A stretch of DNA of 64,000 bases from Prochlorococcus sp. AG-347-K19 (GTDB taxonomy: Bacteria; Cyanobacteriota; Cyanobacteriia; PCC-6307; Cyanobiaceae): assembly GCA_003281335.1 (NCBI GenBank), contig QCCG01000001.1:186001-250000 (forward strand), in the 5' to 3' direction. Both the position numbers and the translations under genes were made by a program. The notes under the pieces were generated by a model. That model did no database searches. It was not told the DNA's origin and worked only from the letters and a program-made list of their open reading frames with translations. This document shows, piece by piece, positions 38,498 to 47,584 of the stretch; position 1 is the stretch's first letter, and every line of letters starts with the position of its first letter.

Positions 38498-39343
38498 TTG
38501 GATATTAACTCATTTAATCGTGTCGGCGCAAATATCAGAAAAGCTGGATTTTTAATTGTACTTTTTTATCTTCTTGTTGTTTTAATAATGAAATTTTTAG
38601 AGGCCAATAATTTTTTTGGCTCTTCATTTTCAATGTTAAGCAATGATATCTTTGCCCCTCCTTCTCTTAAACATTTTTGTGGCACAGATAGATTAGGAAG
38701 AGATGTTTGCTTAAGAACTTTGCAAGGATCATCATTAGCGATAGAAGTTGTATTCTTAGCTATTCTTTTTTCATTAAGTTTGGGTTTGCCATTGGGATTA
38801 TTAAGTGGATATTTTGGTGGTTTTTTTGATAAATGCTTATCACTAATAATGGATACTATTTTTTCAATACCTGTAATTTTGCTTTCAGTTGTTGTGGCTT
38901 TTGTATTGGGTAAGGGTATCCTCAACGCGGCTTTGGCATTGTGTATTGTTTACTCTCCTCAATATTTTAGATTAATCAGAAATCAGACAATATTGGTTAA
39001 ATCCGAAACTTATGTGGAGGCAGCTCAAGTTGCAGGAGCTGATGTTAAAAAAATTATTTTTAAATATATTCTCCCAAATGTAATAACACCATTGCCTATT
39101 CTGCTTACCCTAAATGCTGCAGATGCTGTTTTGGTATTAGGAAGTTTAGGATTTTTAGGCCTTGGCGTTCCTGCAGATGTTCCAGAGTGGGGAAGTGATT
39201 TAAATCTGTCTCTTGCCGCTTTACCTACAGGTATTTGGTGGACGGCTTTGTTCCCAGGTTTGGCAATGTTTTTTTTAGTTTTAGGTCTTTCTTTTATAGG
39301 GGAGGACCTTGAAGAAATTTTTGATAGTCAAAATTCTGAATAA
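38498..39343 (+). CDS. ABC transporter permease (DppC/OppC type)
   Basis: This 281-residue membrane protein has about six hydrophobic segments, a HFCGTDRLGRDV motif near 60-71 typical of OppC/DppC, and the EAA loop YVEAAQVAGADVKKI near 171-185. Such permeases import peptides or nickel with a partner permease, ATPase and binding protein. None of these is adjacent. The start is TTG at 38498. Confidence 0.85.
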   Translation: MDINSFNRVGANIRKAGFLIVLFYLLVVLIMKFLEANNFFGSSFSMLSNDIFAPPSLKHFCGTDRLGRDVCLRTLQGSSLAIEVVFLAILFSLSLGLPLGLLSGYFGGFFDKCLSLIMDTIFSIPVILLSVVVAFVLGKGILNAALALCIVYSPQYFRLIRNQTILVKSETYVEAAQVAGADVKKIIFKYILPNVITPLPILLTLNAADAVLVLGSLGFLGLGVPADVPEWGSDLNLSLAALPTGIWWTALFPGLAMFFLVLGLSFIGEDLEEIFDSQNSE

Positions 39344-39345
39344 AT

Positions 39346-40017
39346 TTAGTTATTTGTAATAGGATCAAGTTCTCCTTGATCATTCAACTTTGGATATTCT
39401 TTAGCTGATTTTTTATACACCGCAGCTAATTCTGGGTAACACCATTCAAAAAGTGTTTTTTGATATTCATCCATATTTAACCCTTCTCCATTAGCGGGCA
39501 ATATACCTTTATTTTTTCTTTGGCGAACAGCTTCAAATAATAATATAGAGGCAGCAACTGAAACATTCAGAGATTGAACCATACCTCTCATAGGTATAAA
39601 AATTGATTGATCAACCATTGATATAAGTTCATTACTTAAGCCCCATTTTTCTGCTCCTAAAACAAAACATGTATTTTGAGAATAATCAAAATTTCTATAA
39701 TCTACTGATTCATTGTTAAGAGTCGTTCCATATAATTTAAAACCCTTATTCTTTAAATCAGATATTGCCGTGACAGTGTTTTCATGATTATTCAGTTTTA
39801 CCCATTTTTGACTTCCTTGAGCAGTACTATTAAAAGTCTTAATGGCATTCGTTTTGCTAATAAAATTTGCTTCGAAAACTCCTGCTGCATCGCATGTCCT
39901 TAATATCGCAGATAAATTATGTGGTTTATTGACATCCTCAATTAAAACAGTCAAGTTTTTCATTCTGCAATCTAAAACACTTTTGATTCGTTCAAATCTT
40001 CTTGGCAAAATTGACAT
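39346..40017 (-). CDS. trmH: tRNA (guanosine-18-2'-O)-methyltransferase TrmH
   Basis: This SPOUT-knot methyltransferase has 223 residues. Motif 1 NLSAILRTCDAAGV near 34-47, motif 2 FVLGAEKWGLS near 132-142 and motif 3 IPMRGMVQSLNVSVAASILLF near 156-175 are all clear. It methylates G18 in tRNA D loops. It converges on the ABC permease gene two bases away. Confidence 0.92.
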   Translation of the reverse strand: MSILPRRFERIKSVLDCRMKNLTVLIEDVNKPHNLSAILRTCDAAGVFEANFISKTNAIKTFNSTAQGSQKWVKLNNHENTVTAISDLKNKGFKLYGTTLNNESVDYRNFDYSQNTCFVLGAEKWGLSNELISMVDQSIFIPMRGMVQSLNVSVAASILLFEAVRQRKNKGILPANGEGLNMDEYQKTLFEWCYPELAAVYKKSAKEYPKLNDQGELDPITNN

Positions 40018-40114
40018 TTATAATTTTTTTCACACTTTTAAATTATATTCAAAAAATATTGATTACCTATTAAATCTCTTGGTTTATAATAATTTGGTAG
40101 TTTGAATTAACTCA

Positions 40115-40318
40115 ATGGCATACATAGAATGGGACTATACAGTAATAACAAGTATGGTAGAAAAACAAGGGTGGGATTTACCTGATCGTGAATCGGAAGA
40201 ATGGAATAAATTTAACGATGAATTAGGAGAAAAAATGAGAGGTGTCGGACTTATTTTTGAAAAATATTGTAAATTTACTCCTGACTTAGGAGAAGGAGTT
40301 CATTTTCTAGATGACTGA
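40115..40318 (+). CDS. small conserved hypothetical protein
   Basis: This 67-residue acidic protein begins MAYIEWDYTVITSMVEKQGW and ends GVHFLDD, with no Cys pair, signal or membrane segment beyond one Cys. I do not recognise the family, although the balanced codon use and clear start suggest a real gene. Confidence 0.6.
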   Translation: MAYIEWDYTVITSMVEKQGWDLPDRESEEWNKFNDELGEKMRGVGLIFEKYCKFTPDLGEGVHFLDD

Positions 40319-40335
40319 TCATAAATAGTTTTAAA

Positions 40336-40361
40336 CCATTGATGTATCCCTTAATCAATGG
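40336..40361 (+). terminator. 8-bp hairpin after the 67-residue protein gene
   Basis: CCATTGAT (40336-40343) pairs with ATCAATGG (40354-40361) with a 10-base loop, 17 bases after the stop. No clear uridine run follows, so this is a weak terminator candidate. The rest of the gap to 40,495 is AT-rich with nothing recognised. Confidence 0.35.
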
Positions 40362-40495
40362 CTTATTAATTAATAAGATAATATAATTTCACTAAATTAG
40401 AACTGGAAATTATTAAGGCTTTATAAAGCTTGTACTCTAAAAAAAATTTTTTATTCCACAAAAAGGTTATTTAATTTCTATATTTGAATAAAAAT

Positions 40496-40888
40496 ATGAA
40501 AAATAAATTAACCTTTTTATTCGATGGTGGTTGTCCACTTTGCTTGAGAGAAACAAATTTTCTTAAAAAAAGAGATACCTTAAATCAAATTGCATTTATA
40601 GATATTAATAGTAAGGATTATGATCGAAGTCTTTTTAATGACATCTCATACTCAGAAGCTATGTCAAACCTGCATGGGATTATTGAAAATGGTGAAATTA
40701 TTAGGGGATTAGATGTACTTGCATATTCATATGAATTAGTTGGTTTAGGTTGGGTTTATTATCCCTTAAAGATTAAGTTCTTATCTCCATTGTTGAGATT
40801 GGTTTACAGATATTGGGCAAAATATAGACTTCAAATTACAGGTAGATCCGATATTGAAAAACTTTGTACCTCACAATGTGAACAATAA
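40496..40888 (+). CDS. DCC-family thiol-disulfide oxidoreductase (DUF393)
   Basis: This 130-residue protein has the signature FDGGCPLCLRE near 9-19, with a CPLC redox pair and a FDGG start, plus GIIENGEIIRGLDV near 60-73. DCC proteins are thioredoxin-fold oxidoreductases of unclear partner. A TTG at 40484 is an alternative start. It opens a four-gene run with DUF2805, DUF2256 and a photolyase-related protein. Confidence 0.85.
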   Translation: MKNKLTFLFDGGCPLCLRETNFLKKRDTLNQIAFIDINSKDYDRSLFNDISYSEAMSNLHGIIENGEIIRGLDVLAYSYELVGLGWVYYPLKIKFLSPLLRLVYRYWAKYRLQITGRSDIEKLCTSQCEQ

Positions 40889-40890
40889 AT

Positions 40891-41127
40891 ATGGAAATTA
40901 TCGATATAGACAGAATAATAGAAATGTGTTGGGAAGATAGAACACCCTTTGAAGCTATAGAGTATCAATTTGGTTTAAAAGAGGAAGATGCGATAAAAAT
41001 TATGCGTCAAAATCTTAAACCCAAATCTTTCAAAGTCTGGAGAAAGAGAGTTTCGGGAAGAAATACAAAACATATGGCCCTTAAAGATTCAACTAGATTT
41101 AAATCTACTCATAAAAGAAAATTATAA
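40891..41127 (+). CDS. TIGR03643/DUF2805 family protein
   Basis: This 78-residue protein contains MCWEDRTPFEAIEYQFGL near 12-29 and the basic MRQNLKPKSFKVWRKRVSGR near 38-57, matching a family of small helix-turn-helix-like proteins found beside photolyase-related genes. It starts two bases after the DCC gene stop and lies three bases before the DUF2256 gene. The function is unknown. Confidence 0.8.
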   Translation: MEIIDIDRIIEMCWEDRTPFEAIEYQFGLKEEDAIKIMRQNLKPKSFKVWRKRVSGRNTKHMALKDSTRFKSTHKRKL

Positions 41128-41130
41128 ATT

Positions 41131-41262
41131 TTGAAAAATCTTTCTACTAAAACTTGTCCTGTTTGTAATAGGCCGTTTGAGTGGCGTAAAAAATGGAAAA
41201 ACTGTTGGGATGATGTTATCTACTGTTCAAAAAGATGCAGTAACAGGAAGTCGCAAAGATGA
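41131..41262 (+). CDS. DUF2256 zinc-finger-like small protein
   Basis: This 43-residue protein, starting at TTG 41131, has [26 protein letters not shown] and SNRKSQR, the DUF2256 pattern with a CxxC...CxxxC metal site. The ATG of the photolyase-related gene overlaps its stop (ATGA), so the two are coupled. The family often sits beside cryptochrome/photolyase-related genes; its role is unknown. Confidence 0.85.
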   Translation: MKNLSTKTCPVCNRPFEWRKKWKNCWDDVIYCSKRCSNRKSQR

Positions 41263-42749
41263 AACAAATATCAATTATTTTCCCTAATCAACTTTTTAGA
41301 GAAAGCCCAATCTTAAAAATAAATTGTGAAGTTTTGATTTTGGAAGACTCATTATTTTTTGGAAATGATAAATTTCATAAATTAATTAACCATAAAAATA
41401 AGTTAGTTTTTCATAGAGCATCTATGCTCGCTTATAAAAATTATTTAGAAATATCTGGCTTTAAAGTTTTATATATCGAAAACAAGAATAATGTTTCTAC
41501 AGTTGATCACTTATCGGAATTTATTAAAAATAAATATCAAAAAATAAATCTCATTGACCCTCATGATTTTTTAATAATGAAGAGGATTAATAATTTTGTT
41601 GAAAGTAATAATTTAACTTTAAATATTTTGCCTTCCCCTATGTTTATGAGCAGTAAAGATTTAAAGGATTTATTTGCATCAAATGCAAAAAAACCTCTTA
41701 TGGGGAGATTTTATGAGAATCAAAGAAAGAGCCAAAAGATATTAGTTAATCCTGATGATACACCTGAAGGTGGTAAATGGAGTTTCGATGAAATGAACAG
41801 AAAAAAATTACCAAAAAATATAAATATACCCGATACACTTAAATTACAAAAAAATAAATTTGTAGTTAATGCAGAAAGGTCATTAGCCAATTTTGATATT
41901 GAGTTTATTGGAGAAAGTAATAACTTTTTATATCCAACTAATTTTGTAGAGGCAGATGAATGGTTAAATGATTTTTTTAAACATAAATTTTTCTTATTTG
42001 GAGATTATGAGGATGCTATTTCTAAAGAAAATTCTTTTTTATGGCACAGTTTACTTTCTCCTCTTTTAAATAGCGGCTTATTAACCCCAGATGTAGTAGT
42101 AAATAAAGCATTACTTTTTGCAAAAAATAATAATGTTCCTATTAACTCTTTAGAAGGTTTTATTCGTCAAATTATTGGATGGAGAGAATTTATTTGCCTC
42201 GTCTATAAAAAGTATGGAACAAAGATGCGAAATAGTAATTTTTGGAATTTTGAAGATAAGCCAATTCCAAAATCTTTTTATCAAGGAAATACAGGAATTG
42301 AACCAGTAGACGTTGTTATTAAAAATATTATTAAATTTGGTTATTGTCATCATATTGAGCGGCTAATGATTGTTGGCAACTTTATGCTTCTATGTAGAAT
42401 TCACCCCAACCAAGTTTATAAATGGTTTATGGAAATGTTTATTGATTCCTATGATTGGGTTATGGTTCCAAATGTTTACGGAATGAGTCAGTTTAGTGAT
42501 GGTGGTATCTTTTCAACAAAGCCATATATATCAAGCTCTAATTATGTAAAAAAAATGTCTAATTTTAAAAGTGGCCCATGGTGTGAAATATGGGATGGCT
42601 TATTTTGGAAATTTATTAAAGATAATGAAAGCTTTTTTAGAAAGCAATATCGTCTGGCAATGTTAACGAGAAATCTCGATAAAATGTCAGAGGAAAAATT
42701 AAATAATCACTTAATAACAGCCGGTAAATTTTTAAGAGATATTCAATAA
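41259..42749 (+). CDS. cryptochrome/photolyase-related flavoprotein, lacking FeS ligands
   Basis: This 496-residue protein belongs to the deoxyribodipyrimidine photolyase-related (PhrB/FeS-BCP) family: SIIFPNQLF near 5-13, the FAD region with [13 protein letters not shown] near 300-312, HHIERLM (364-370) and [13 protein letters not shown] near 404-416. In FeS-BCP enzymes Cys residues in this C-terminal region hold a [4Fe-4S] cluster. Here the segment is short ([17 protein letters not shown], 431-447) and only one Cys is seen, so the cluster is probably lost. Likely a light-driven (6-4) photolyase or photoreceptor. Confidence 0.85.
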   Translation: MKQISIIFPNQLFRESPILKINCEVLILEDSLFFGNDKFHKLINHKNKLVFHRASMLAYKNYLEISGFKVLYIENKNNVSTVDHLSEFIKNKYQKINLIDPHDFLIMKRINNFVESNNLTLNILPSPMFMSSKDLKDLFASNAKKPLMGRFYENQRKSQKILVNPDDTPEGGKWSFDEMNRKKLPKNINIPDTLKLQKNKFVVNAERSLANFDIEFIGESNNFLYPTNFVEADEWLNDFFKHKFFLFGDYEDAISKENSFLWHSLLSPLLNSGLLTPDVVVNKALLFAKNNNVPINSLEGFIRQIIGWREFICLVYKKYGTKMRNSNFWNFEDKPIPKSFYQGNTGIEPVDVVIKNIIKFGYCHHIERLMIVGNFMLLCRIHPNQVYKWFMEMFIDSYDWVMVPNVYGMSQFSDGGIFSTKPYISSSNYVKKMSNFKSGPWCEIWDGLFWKFIKDNESFFRKQYRLAMLTRNLDKMSEEKLNNHLITAGKFLRDIQ

Positions 42750-42854
42750 ATTAAGAGTAATAACCTACAATTGTCTGTGAAAAATTAAAAGAATATTATG
42801 TTATGAAGAAATATTAAGTACGGATGTTAACTTAGAAAAAATTAGATTTATCTA

Positions 42855-43034
42855 ATGGAAATTGGAACACTTTTCTTAAAAAGTAATTCGACGGGAATTA
42901 TCACTTTTTCTGAATTAGATTGGATAACTACCCATCAATCTAATTTCACTAGGTTGGAGGAATCCATAGCAATTAAACTAGGAAGATTGCTTGATGCAGG
43001 ATCTATCAATATTGGTTGCCGTTTGAAATCCTGA
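42855..43034 (+). CDS. small conserved-looking hypothetical protein (59 residues)
   Basis: The ORF encodes a soluble, mixed alpha/beta looking protein (GIITFSELDWITTHQ near 14-28, SIAIKLGRLLDAGSINIG near 37-54). No motif is known to me. It lies between the photolyase gene and rsmB in a region with no other long ORF, has an ATG start, and reads like coding sequence in its residue mix. Confidence 0.6.
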   Translation: MEIGTLFLKSNSTGIITFSELDWITTHQSNFTRLEESIAIKLGRLLDAGSINIGCRLKS

Positions 43035-43053
43035 ATAAGTTTTTATTTTAATA

Positions 43054-43196
43054 ATGATGTATCAAAAAGAAAAAAAATATTTTTTCGGGAAAGAATCCAT
43101 TCTTTAAATATCTTTCTTTTTTTAGGATTTAATCTTTCACTTATTTCTATCTTAGGTTTTATTTGGTTTAATTCTTCAATTGAAAAGGTAGTTTAA
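43054..43196 (+). CDS. tiny single-span membrane protein, requires -1 frameshift or is a broken gene
   Basis: The ATG at 43054 opens a 17-codon frame ending at 43107. In the -1 frame the sequence continues as IFFRERIHSLNIFLFLGFNL and on to a stop at 43196, a basic start plus one clear transmembrane helix. No ATG, GTG or TTG exists in that frame downstream of the previous stop. Two in-frame slippery heptamers sit at the switch: A-AAA-AAA (43071-43077) and T-TTT-TTC (43080-43086). A frameshifted product would have about 47 residues. A homopolymer indel or a rare start codon are alternatives. Confidence 0.45.
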
Positions 43197-43247
43197 ATTT
43201 TTGAATTTTTTGTATATTAAAGTTATCTTTAAAAAATTAATTATATT

Positions 43248-44564
43248 TTGAACATAGGATATTTACAAAGAAAGGCAGCTTGGGAAATTTTATTAAAAGT
43301 TAGTTCTGGTGATTTTTCGGATCATGCTCTTGAAAAGGTTTTAAAAAATTATCAATTTAATCCTCTTGATATAGCTTTTATTACGGAATTATCTTTTGGA
43401 TGCATAAGGTATAGAAAATTTCTTGATCTTTGGACGGATCATACATCAAAAATTACTCATAAAAAGCAGCCTCCAAAGTTAAGATGGCTTCTACATATAG
43501 GTTTGTATCAACTATTGAAAATGGATAAAATACCATTTCCTGCTGCTATTTCTACCACTGTAGAAGTAGCTAAAAAAACAGATTTAAATGGTTTAGCGGG
43601 AACTGTAAATGCGATATTGAGAAATGCATCAAAAAAATTAGAACAAAAAATCTTTCCGGAATTATCTTCTGATGGAAAAGAAAGAATTTCATATCTTGAA
43701 TCATTTCCATTATGGCTTGTGAAGGATCTTTATAAATGGGTCGGCAATAGCGAGGGTGAAAATATCATTAAGGCATTTAATAAAAAACCATCAATTGATT
43801 TGAGAATTAACCAATTAAAAACTAATTTAGATAACTTTTTGAAAGTACTTCATGAAAATAATATTGATGCTGAAATTATTAAAGATTTACATAATGGAAT
43901 TACTTTAAAATCTAATCCAAGATCTATAAAAAATTTACCAGGATATAGTGATGGACTTTGGACAATTCAAGATAGATCTTCTCAGTGGATAGCACCTCTC
44001 CTACATCCAAAAGAAGGTGAAAAGATTTTAGATGCTTGTGCAGCTCCAGGAAGTAAGTCTACCCACCTTGCAGAATTAACAAATGATAGTGCTGAAATAA
44101 TTGCCGTAGATAGATCAGCAAAAAGATTGAAAATACTGCAATCAAATTTAGAAAGGTTAAATTTGAAATCTGTTAATACCCTTAAGGCTGATGCTACGAG
44201 TTTGATTGAATTAAATCCTAAGTTTATATCTTATTTTGATAAGATTTTATTAGACGCTCCATGTTCAGGCATTGGAACTCTTTCCAGGAATCCAGATTCT
44301 AGATGGTCTTTAAGTAAAGAAAAAATAAAATCTTTAACTTTATTACAGGAAAAACTTTTGGAGAGTATTTTCCCTCTTTTGAAAAAAGATGGTACTTTAG
44401 TTTATTCAACTTGTACTATTTGTCCTGATGAAAATAATCTATTAATTGAACGATTTATTGAAAAAAACAAAACTTTAAAATTGGTTAGCCAAAAGCAAAT
44501 TTTACCTAGCTTGGATTATCCTGGTGATGGATTTTATTCTGCAATAATTTCTTATAAATCTTAA
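43248..44564 (+). CDS. rsmB: 16S rRNA m5C967 methyltransferase RsmB
   Basis: This 438-residue protein has an N-terminal NusB-like RNA-binding domain (about 1-130; LDIAFITELSFGCIRYRKF) and a C-terminal SAM domain with DACAAPGSKSTHLAEL near 262-277. The two active-site cysteines are in DAPCSGIGTLSRNPDSRW near 339-356 and YSTCTICPDEN near 385-395. The start is TTG at 43248. It converges on the PBP gene. Confidence 0.95.
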   Translation: MNIGYLQRKAAWEILLKVSSGDFSDHALEKVLKNYQFNPLDIAFITELSFGCIRYRKFLDLWTDHTSKITHKKQPPKLRWLLHIGLYQLLKMDKIPFPAAISTTVEVAKKTDLNGLAGTVNAILRNASKKLEQKIFPELSSDGKERISYLESFPLWLVKDLYKWVGNSEGENIIKAFNKKPSIDLRINQLKTNLDNFLKVLHENNIDAEIIKDLHNGITLKSNPRSIKNLPGYSDGLWTIQDRSSQWIAPLLHPKEGEKILDACAAPGSKSTHLAELTNDSAEIIAVDRSAKRLKILQSNLERLNLKSVNTLKADATSLIELNPKFISYFDKILLDAPCSGIGTLSRNPDSRWSLSKEKIKSLTLLQEKLLESIFPLLKKDGTLVYSTCTICPDENNLLIERFIEKNKTLKLVSQKQILPSLDYPGDGFYSAIISYKS

Positions 44565-44573
44565 AAATATAAT

Positions 44574-46352
44574 TTATTTTTTAATTGGAATTTTATAAAT
44601 TTCAGATATGAACTTCTTCCATAAATAAGCTGCATTCCCACTAGATAACTCAGATTCCTTGTTATCGTCGTAACCTATCCAGATCCCTGTTGTAAGGTTA
44701 TCAATGGAACCAATAAACCAGAGATCTTTATTTCCATCAGATGTTCCTGTTTTCCCATAAATTTTCTTTCCTTTTATAAAGGCTGCTTTAGAAGTTCCTT
44801 CTTTTACAGATTTTTCAAGAAGTTTATTTATTTTCTTGTTTATTTTTAAATCTAATATTTTCTTGGAAATAGATTTATTTTCCCAAATAGGTTGTTTTTT
44901 AAATGATTCTATTTTTTCTATGATTTCAGGTCTTTGAATCTTCCCATTATTGTTTATTGCAGAATATGCATTTGTGATGTTTAAAAGATTATCTCCGTAG
45001 GCGCCAATAGCTAATGATGGGAATTCCTCAAACTCTTGCTCATAACCTAGTCCAAATGAATTCGCTAAATTAATAATATTTTTTAAGCCGATTTTTTTTG
45101 TTATTGATATTGGAACGATATTTGATGAACTTTTAAATGATTCAATCAAAGATATTGAACCTCTATAGTCTTCTGAAAAATTTTTTGGGCAATAGCTTTC
45201 CCAGCATCTTGGTAAGTCTTCAAATTTATCTCTTAATTTTATTCCTTTTTTTAATGCAGCAGCATAAGGAATTATCTTAAAGGTAGACCCTAAGGGTCTT
45301 ACTGATGTAATAACTCTATTATATTCATTAATTGACGGATTCTTGCTAGTTACCATTGTCCTGATTAGTCCTGTATTTGATTCAATTGATAAGAGAGCAA
45401 ACTCAAGTTCTTTAGGTCCAGCATATCTTGATATTTTTTGGGCTTTTTCTTGCCAATCTTTGTTGATTGAGGATTTAATTCTTAAAAACTTATATTCATC
45501 TTTATTTTCAATTTTTTTATCTGTTTCTTGAAGAATAAAATTTATTAGTAATTTATCATCAAAAAAATTATCAGCTTTTTGATAATTTAAGTTTATTTTC
45601 TCTTGTATAGCCTTATTCTTATTTGCAAGAGAAATATATCCATCAATATACATCGATTCAAGGACTTTATTTCTATTTTTAATAGCTAGTTCTATATTTT
45701 GATAAGGTGAATAAATTGATGGAGCTGGAGCTAATCCTGCAATTAATGCGATCTCTGATAATGTCAATTCTTCTATAAGTTTTCCAAAATAAACTTGGGA
45801 AGCTTCGTTAACCCCGTATGCTCCTGAACCTAAATAAATATTATTTAAATATAATTTTAAAATTTGAATCTTGTTATATCTAAGTTCAAGTATGAGTGAT
45901 ATAAAAATTTCTTTGATTTTTCTTTGAAAACTTAAATCATTATTTAGAAAAAGTAGTCTGGCAACTTGTTGAGTAATTGTACTTCCTCCCTCTTTAACAT
46001 AACCACTTCTAATATTTTGAATAAGAGCACGTGAAATACTTTTTAAATCTATTCCATTATGTTTATAAAATCTTTTATCCTCAGAAGATATAAAAGAATA
46101 TTTAAGAAAAAATGGAATTTTTTGTTTAATATTATGTATTTCAAATTTGCGGCTTAATTTGCTAAGTATCTTATTATCAGAAGATGATACTACATAAGAA
46201 TAATTGGTTATCCCAGACCCTTTCTTTTTAGATACATCAAATTTTAATGTAGTAAATATAAGACTAATAATATAGAAAGATATTCCAGAAAAAATTAAAA
46301 TTGGAATTATTAAAACAAAAGATTTGGATCTAATCTTTTGCACCTTAGGCAA
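44574..46352 (-). CDS. class A penicillin-binding protein (bifunctional PBP1)
   Basis: This 592-residue protein has one N-terminal membrane anchor (about 11-35), a GT51 transglycosylase domain (SSEDKRFYKHNGID near 90-103, GGSTITQQVARLL near 125-137, LNNIYLGSGAYG near 173-184) and a transpeptidase domain with the SxxK box GSTFKII near 353-359, SSN near 408-410 and KTGTS near 541-545. It makes and cross-links periplasmic peptidoglycan. It overlaps the chlG stop. Confidence 0.93.
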   Translation of the reverse strand: MPKVQKIRSKSFVLIIPILIFSGISFYIISLIFTTLKFDVSKKKGSGITNYSYVVSSSDNKILSKLSRKFEIHNIKQKIPFFLKYSFISSEDKRFYKHNGIDLKSISRALIQNIRSGYVKEGGSTITQQVARLLFLNNDLSFQRKIKEIFISLILELRYNKIQILKLYLNNIYLGSGAYGVNEASQVYFGKLIEELTLSEIALIAGLAPAPSIYSPYQNIELAIKNRNKVLESMYIDGYISLANKNKAIQEKINLNYQKADNFFDDKLLINFILQETDKKIENKDEYKFLRIKSSINKDWQEKAQKISRYAGPKELEFALLSIESNTGLIRTMVTSKNPSINEYNRVITSVRPLGSTFKIIPYAAALKKGIKLRDKFEDLPRCWESYCPKNFSEDYRGSISLIESFKSSSNIVPISITKKIGLKNIINLANSFGLGYEQEFEEFPSLAIGAYGDNLLNITNAYSAINNNGKIQRPEIIEKIESFKKQPIWENKSISKKILDLKINKKINKLLEKSVKEGTSKAAFIKGKKIYGKTGTSDGNKDLWFIGSIDNLTTGIWIGYDDNKESELSSGNAAYLWKKFISEIYKIPIKK

Positions 46353-47292
46353 TTAAAAAACTATGTCCTATCGCTAAAGCTGTAACTAACATTCCAGTTA
46401 TGAGGAACGGTTGGGCACTTGCTTGATATTTGACATCAAACTTTAAAGGATCTCTCAGTAACCACATATCTTGAAATGTAATTTGTGGAATTATCAATAA
46501 AACCAAAATTACGGACGCCAAATTTTGACCAATGATTATTAATACTACAACCATTGCTAATTGAAAAATGTCAATCAGTCCTGCACTTATTCTACTTGCA
46601 TTTTTAATTCCAAATACTACTGGTAAAGAATTCAAGCCTAGTTTTGAGTCTCCTTCAACGCTTTTGAAATCATTAATAACAGCAATACCAAGTCCAGAGA
46701 GGCTATAGGCAAGCGTTAGTAAAGCCGTGATAACAGTTAATTTTCCAAACAAGGCTTGTCCTGCCCACCAAGGTAAAGCTATATAAGATGCTCCTAATGC
46801 ATAATTTCCAAGCCAACCATTTTGCTTTAATTTAAGAGGTGGAGCAGAATATATATAACTAACAAAAGATCCTCCTAATGCCAAAAATAGAACTGAGGGA
46901 AAGCTGTGATTAGCATATAAATCTAATAGAAAAGCAACTATTAGGCCTACAATAAGTAATACCCAAATTTGAATTTTTACATCTTTAATTGAAATTTTCC
47001 CAGAGGGAATAGGTCTATTTGGTTCGTTAATTGCATCAATTTCTTTATCAAAAAAATCATTTATGGTTTGAGTATAACCTGCCAAAAGTGGTCCACTCAT
47101 TAACATGCATGCGAGTGAAGCTAAAACATTGCTAAATGTCCATTCAAAATTTCCACTCGCAGCTGCTCCGCAAATAACACCCCATATCAATGGGATCCAT
47201 GTAATTGGCTTCATTAACTGTATACGAAGTTTCCATATACTTGAAGTTTCAGAGGCACCCTTAATTCCTAATAGTTGTTTTGGATCATTCAC
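46345..47292 (-). CDS. chlG: chlorophyll synthase (prenyltransferase)
   Basis: ChlG attaches the phytyl or geranylgeranyl tail to (divinyl) chlorophyllide in the thylakoid. The 315-residue UbiA-family membrane protein has about eight hydrophobic segments and the Asp-rich motif NDFFDKEIDAINEPNRPIPSG near 83-103, a second Asp-region INDFKSVEGDSKLG near 217-230, and an N-terminal KGASETSSIWKLR stretch typical of ChlG. It marks the organism as photosynthetic. It overlaps the PBP gene by eight bases. Confidence 0.96.
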   Translation of the reverse strand: MNDPKQLLGIKGASETSSIWKLRIQLMKPITWIPLIWGVICGAAASGNFEWTFSNVLASLACMLMSGPLLAGYTQTINDFFDKEIDAINEPNRPIPSGKISIKDVKIQIWVLLIVGLIVAFLLDLYANHSFPSVLFLALGGSFVSYIYSAPPLKLKQNGWLGNYALGASYIALPWWAGQALFGKLTVITALLTLAYSLSGLGIAVINDFKSVEGDSKLGLNSLPVVFGIKNASRISAGLIDIFQLAMVVVLIIIGQNLASVILVLLIIPQITFQDMWLLRDPLKFDVKYQASAQPFLITGMLVTALAIGHSFLIA

Positions 47293-47300
47293 TTTAATCT

Positions 47301-47525
47301 TTAACCTTTCTCAATTTCTTCTGGGAAAAACCAGTTTTGCTCACCATTCTGAAATTTCGCGGTGATTCCAATACTTCTGCCGTCCGTCATTTTATAGCCT
47401 GTTATTACGGCTTTAGGATTAGAGGATATTTGATCAATTAATTTCTCTGGTAGTCTATCTTTTACTTTGTTAATGTTAATTTTAATTTTACTACCGATTT
47501 TGGGTAATAATTTTGTTTCAGCCAT
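47301..47525 (-). CDS. DUF2862 small protein
   Basis: This 74-residue, basic protein contains KLLPKIGSKIKININKVKDRL and a GYKMTDGRSIGITAKFQNG segment, ending NWFFPEEIE. The pattern fits the cyanobacterial DUF2862 family. It is co-directional with chlG, eight bases upstream of it, and divergent from hisF. A beta-barrel RNA-binding-like fold is possible. Confidence 0.8.
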   Translation of the reverse strand: MAETKLLPKIGSKIKININKVKDRLPEKLIDQISSNPKAVITGYKMTDGRSIGITAKFQNGEQNWFFPEEIEKG

Positions 47526-47584
47526 AAGAGGTAAAATGGAAGCTATTATGCAAGATTAACAGCATTTGGACAATTTTTACTAAA

